Assembly (NCBI GenBank): GCA_020718525.1
Contig: DYRX01000237.1
Coordinates: forward strand, 1-6,790
Direction: 5' to 3'
Origin: Victivallis vadensis
Lineage (GTDB): Bacteria > Verrucomicrobiota > Lentisphaeria > Victivallales > GWF2-50-93
DNA: 6,790 nucleotides
The notes under the pieces are model-generated. The model was given only the letters and a program-made list of their open reading frames with translations, was not told the origin of the DNA and did no database searches. The position numbers were made by a program, and so were the translations under genes. The number at the start of each line of letters is the position of its first letter. The stretch's first letter is position 1. Of the stretch, positions 6,200 to 6,790 are shown piece after piece.

Positions 6200-6790
6200 T
6201 CACTGCTCGGATTTTTTAACCCTTGATCCCTGGGGAGTGTCTTCGATCTGCCATCCTCCTGCCGCCAGCTCCTTTCTGATTTCGTCAGCGCGGGCAAAGT
6301 CCTTTCTCTTTCTGGCAAGCAGTCTCTCCTCTGCAAGCGCAAGTATCTGAGACGGGACTTCATCCTTCGCCTCATCCAGATCAAATACGGAAAAAATGCG
6401 ATCAAAGTTCTTAAATGCCTTAAGGATGGATGCGGCGCCGGCTGAGGAGAGAGAGGCAGATTCGATCATTTTGTTCGCCTCCCTTTCAAGAATGCGCATC
6501 GCTGCGATTGACTCTGAAACATTGAGGTCGTCGGATATTCCGTTCATAAAATCGCTGTCCGCTTTATCCACGATTTCCACGGCATCTTCGCCGGATTTTG
6601 AAAGCCCCTCAATCTCGCGCAATCGGGTGAAGAAGCTGTCGAAACTTTTCAGGACGAGTCTTGCAGAATCAAGAAAAGAGAGGGAGAAATTCAGTTTTTT
6701 CCTGTAATGTGTCCCCAGCAGAGTCCAGCGGACTTCTCTTCCGGAATATCCCATCGCGACGAGATCGCGCAATGTGTAGAAATTTCCAAG
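6200..6790 (-). CDS. cysS: Cysteinyl-tRNA synthetase, C-terminal part (5' end outside window)
   Basis: The frame is open through the right edge and ends at TGA (6200-6202), giving the last 196 residues of an enzyme normally about 460-480 long. It charges tRNA(Cys) with cysteine in the cytoplasm. The first residues read LGNFYTLRDL, which directly follows the KMSKS loop in CysS. A few residues on, RWTLLGTHYRKKLNFS matches the conserved block where CysS has a tyrosine/leucine-rich strand ending in HYR and LNF. The helical DALR-type region follows, with a conserved NVSESIAAM stretch. The C-terminus has the characteristic RKRKDFARADEIRKELAAGG and EDTPQGSR signature of the CysS tail. A TTG at 6770-6772 could be taken for a start but is internal, since family sequence continues before it. 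The HIGH motif and zinc ligands are beyond the window. It is the most upstream minus-strand gene visible, and 48 nt separate it from the oxidoreductase gene. Confidence 0.95.
   Translation of the reverse strand, partial: LGNFYTLRDLVAMGYSGREVRWTLLGTHYRKKLNFSLSFLDSARLVLKSFDSFFTRLREIEGLSKSGEDAVEIVDKADSDFMNGISDDLNVSESIAAMRILEREANKMIESASLSSAGAASILKAFKNFDRIFSVFDLDEAKDEVPSQILALAEERLLARKRKDFARADEIRKELAAGGWQIEDTPQGSRVKKSEQ

Noticed and set aside
6073..6405. Open frame of 110 codons on the minus strand spanning the cysS end and the oxidoreductase start
   Set aside because: It overlaps two clear genes in another frame, and its sequence shows no motif; the cysS and oxidoreductase frames account for the DNA.
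6770..6790. TTG at 6770-6772 as the start of a separate small protein
   Set aside because: Conserved CysS sequence (LGNFYT) continues in frame to the window edge, so the gene is a cysS truncated by the window boundary.

Overview
The window reads as an ordinary, gene-dense stretch of a bacterial chromosome. Five genes lie on the minus strand and run right to left in transcription order: the 3' part of cysS, a Gfo/Idh/MocA oxidoreductase, ispE, a large membrane-anchored HEAT-repeat protein, and gltX. At the left edge the 3' end of a DUF374-type acyltransferase gene on the plus strand runs head-on into the end of gltX. I saw no tRNA, rRNA, CRISPR array, insertion sequence, phage gene or long repeat. 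No stretch over 50 bases lacks a gene.

The organism is probably a Gram-negative bacterium with lipopolysaccharide-like lipids, because DUF374 proteins are LPS-type acyltransferase relatives and the oxidoreductase resembles ones linked to lipid A genes. It uses the MEP isoprenoid pathway (ispE). The GltX has a distinctive enlarged insertion, and its flanking sequence resembles, from memory only, Lentisphaerota (PVC group) glutamyl-tRNA synthetases. Base composition looks close to half GC. Placement in or near Lentisphaerota is a weak inference.

Layout: 1-315 (+) acyltransferase C-terminus; 318-1901 (-) gltX; 1903-4248 (-) HEAT-repeat protein; 4245-5108 (-) ispE; 5105-6151 (-) Gfo/Idh oxidoreductase; 6200-6790 (-) cysS C-terminus. 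The minus-strand genes are packed like an operon: 48 nt between cysS and the oxidoreductase, two successive 4-nt ATGA overlaps, then 1 nt before gltX. Promoter and start of the operon lie beyond the right edge.

The recognised genes serve growth functions: charging tRNA with cysteine and glutamate, isoprenoid precursor synthesis, and possibly amino-sugar synthesis for the envelope. The HEAT-repeat protein is the unknown: 781 residues, probably facing the periplasm, and translationally coupled to its essential neighbours. The points most worth a second look are that protein, the altered GltX insertion without the usual zinc ligands, and the chance that the oxidoreductase makes a 3-amino sugar for lipid A. 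I found no convincing evidence of a novel multi-gene system.
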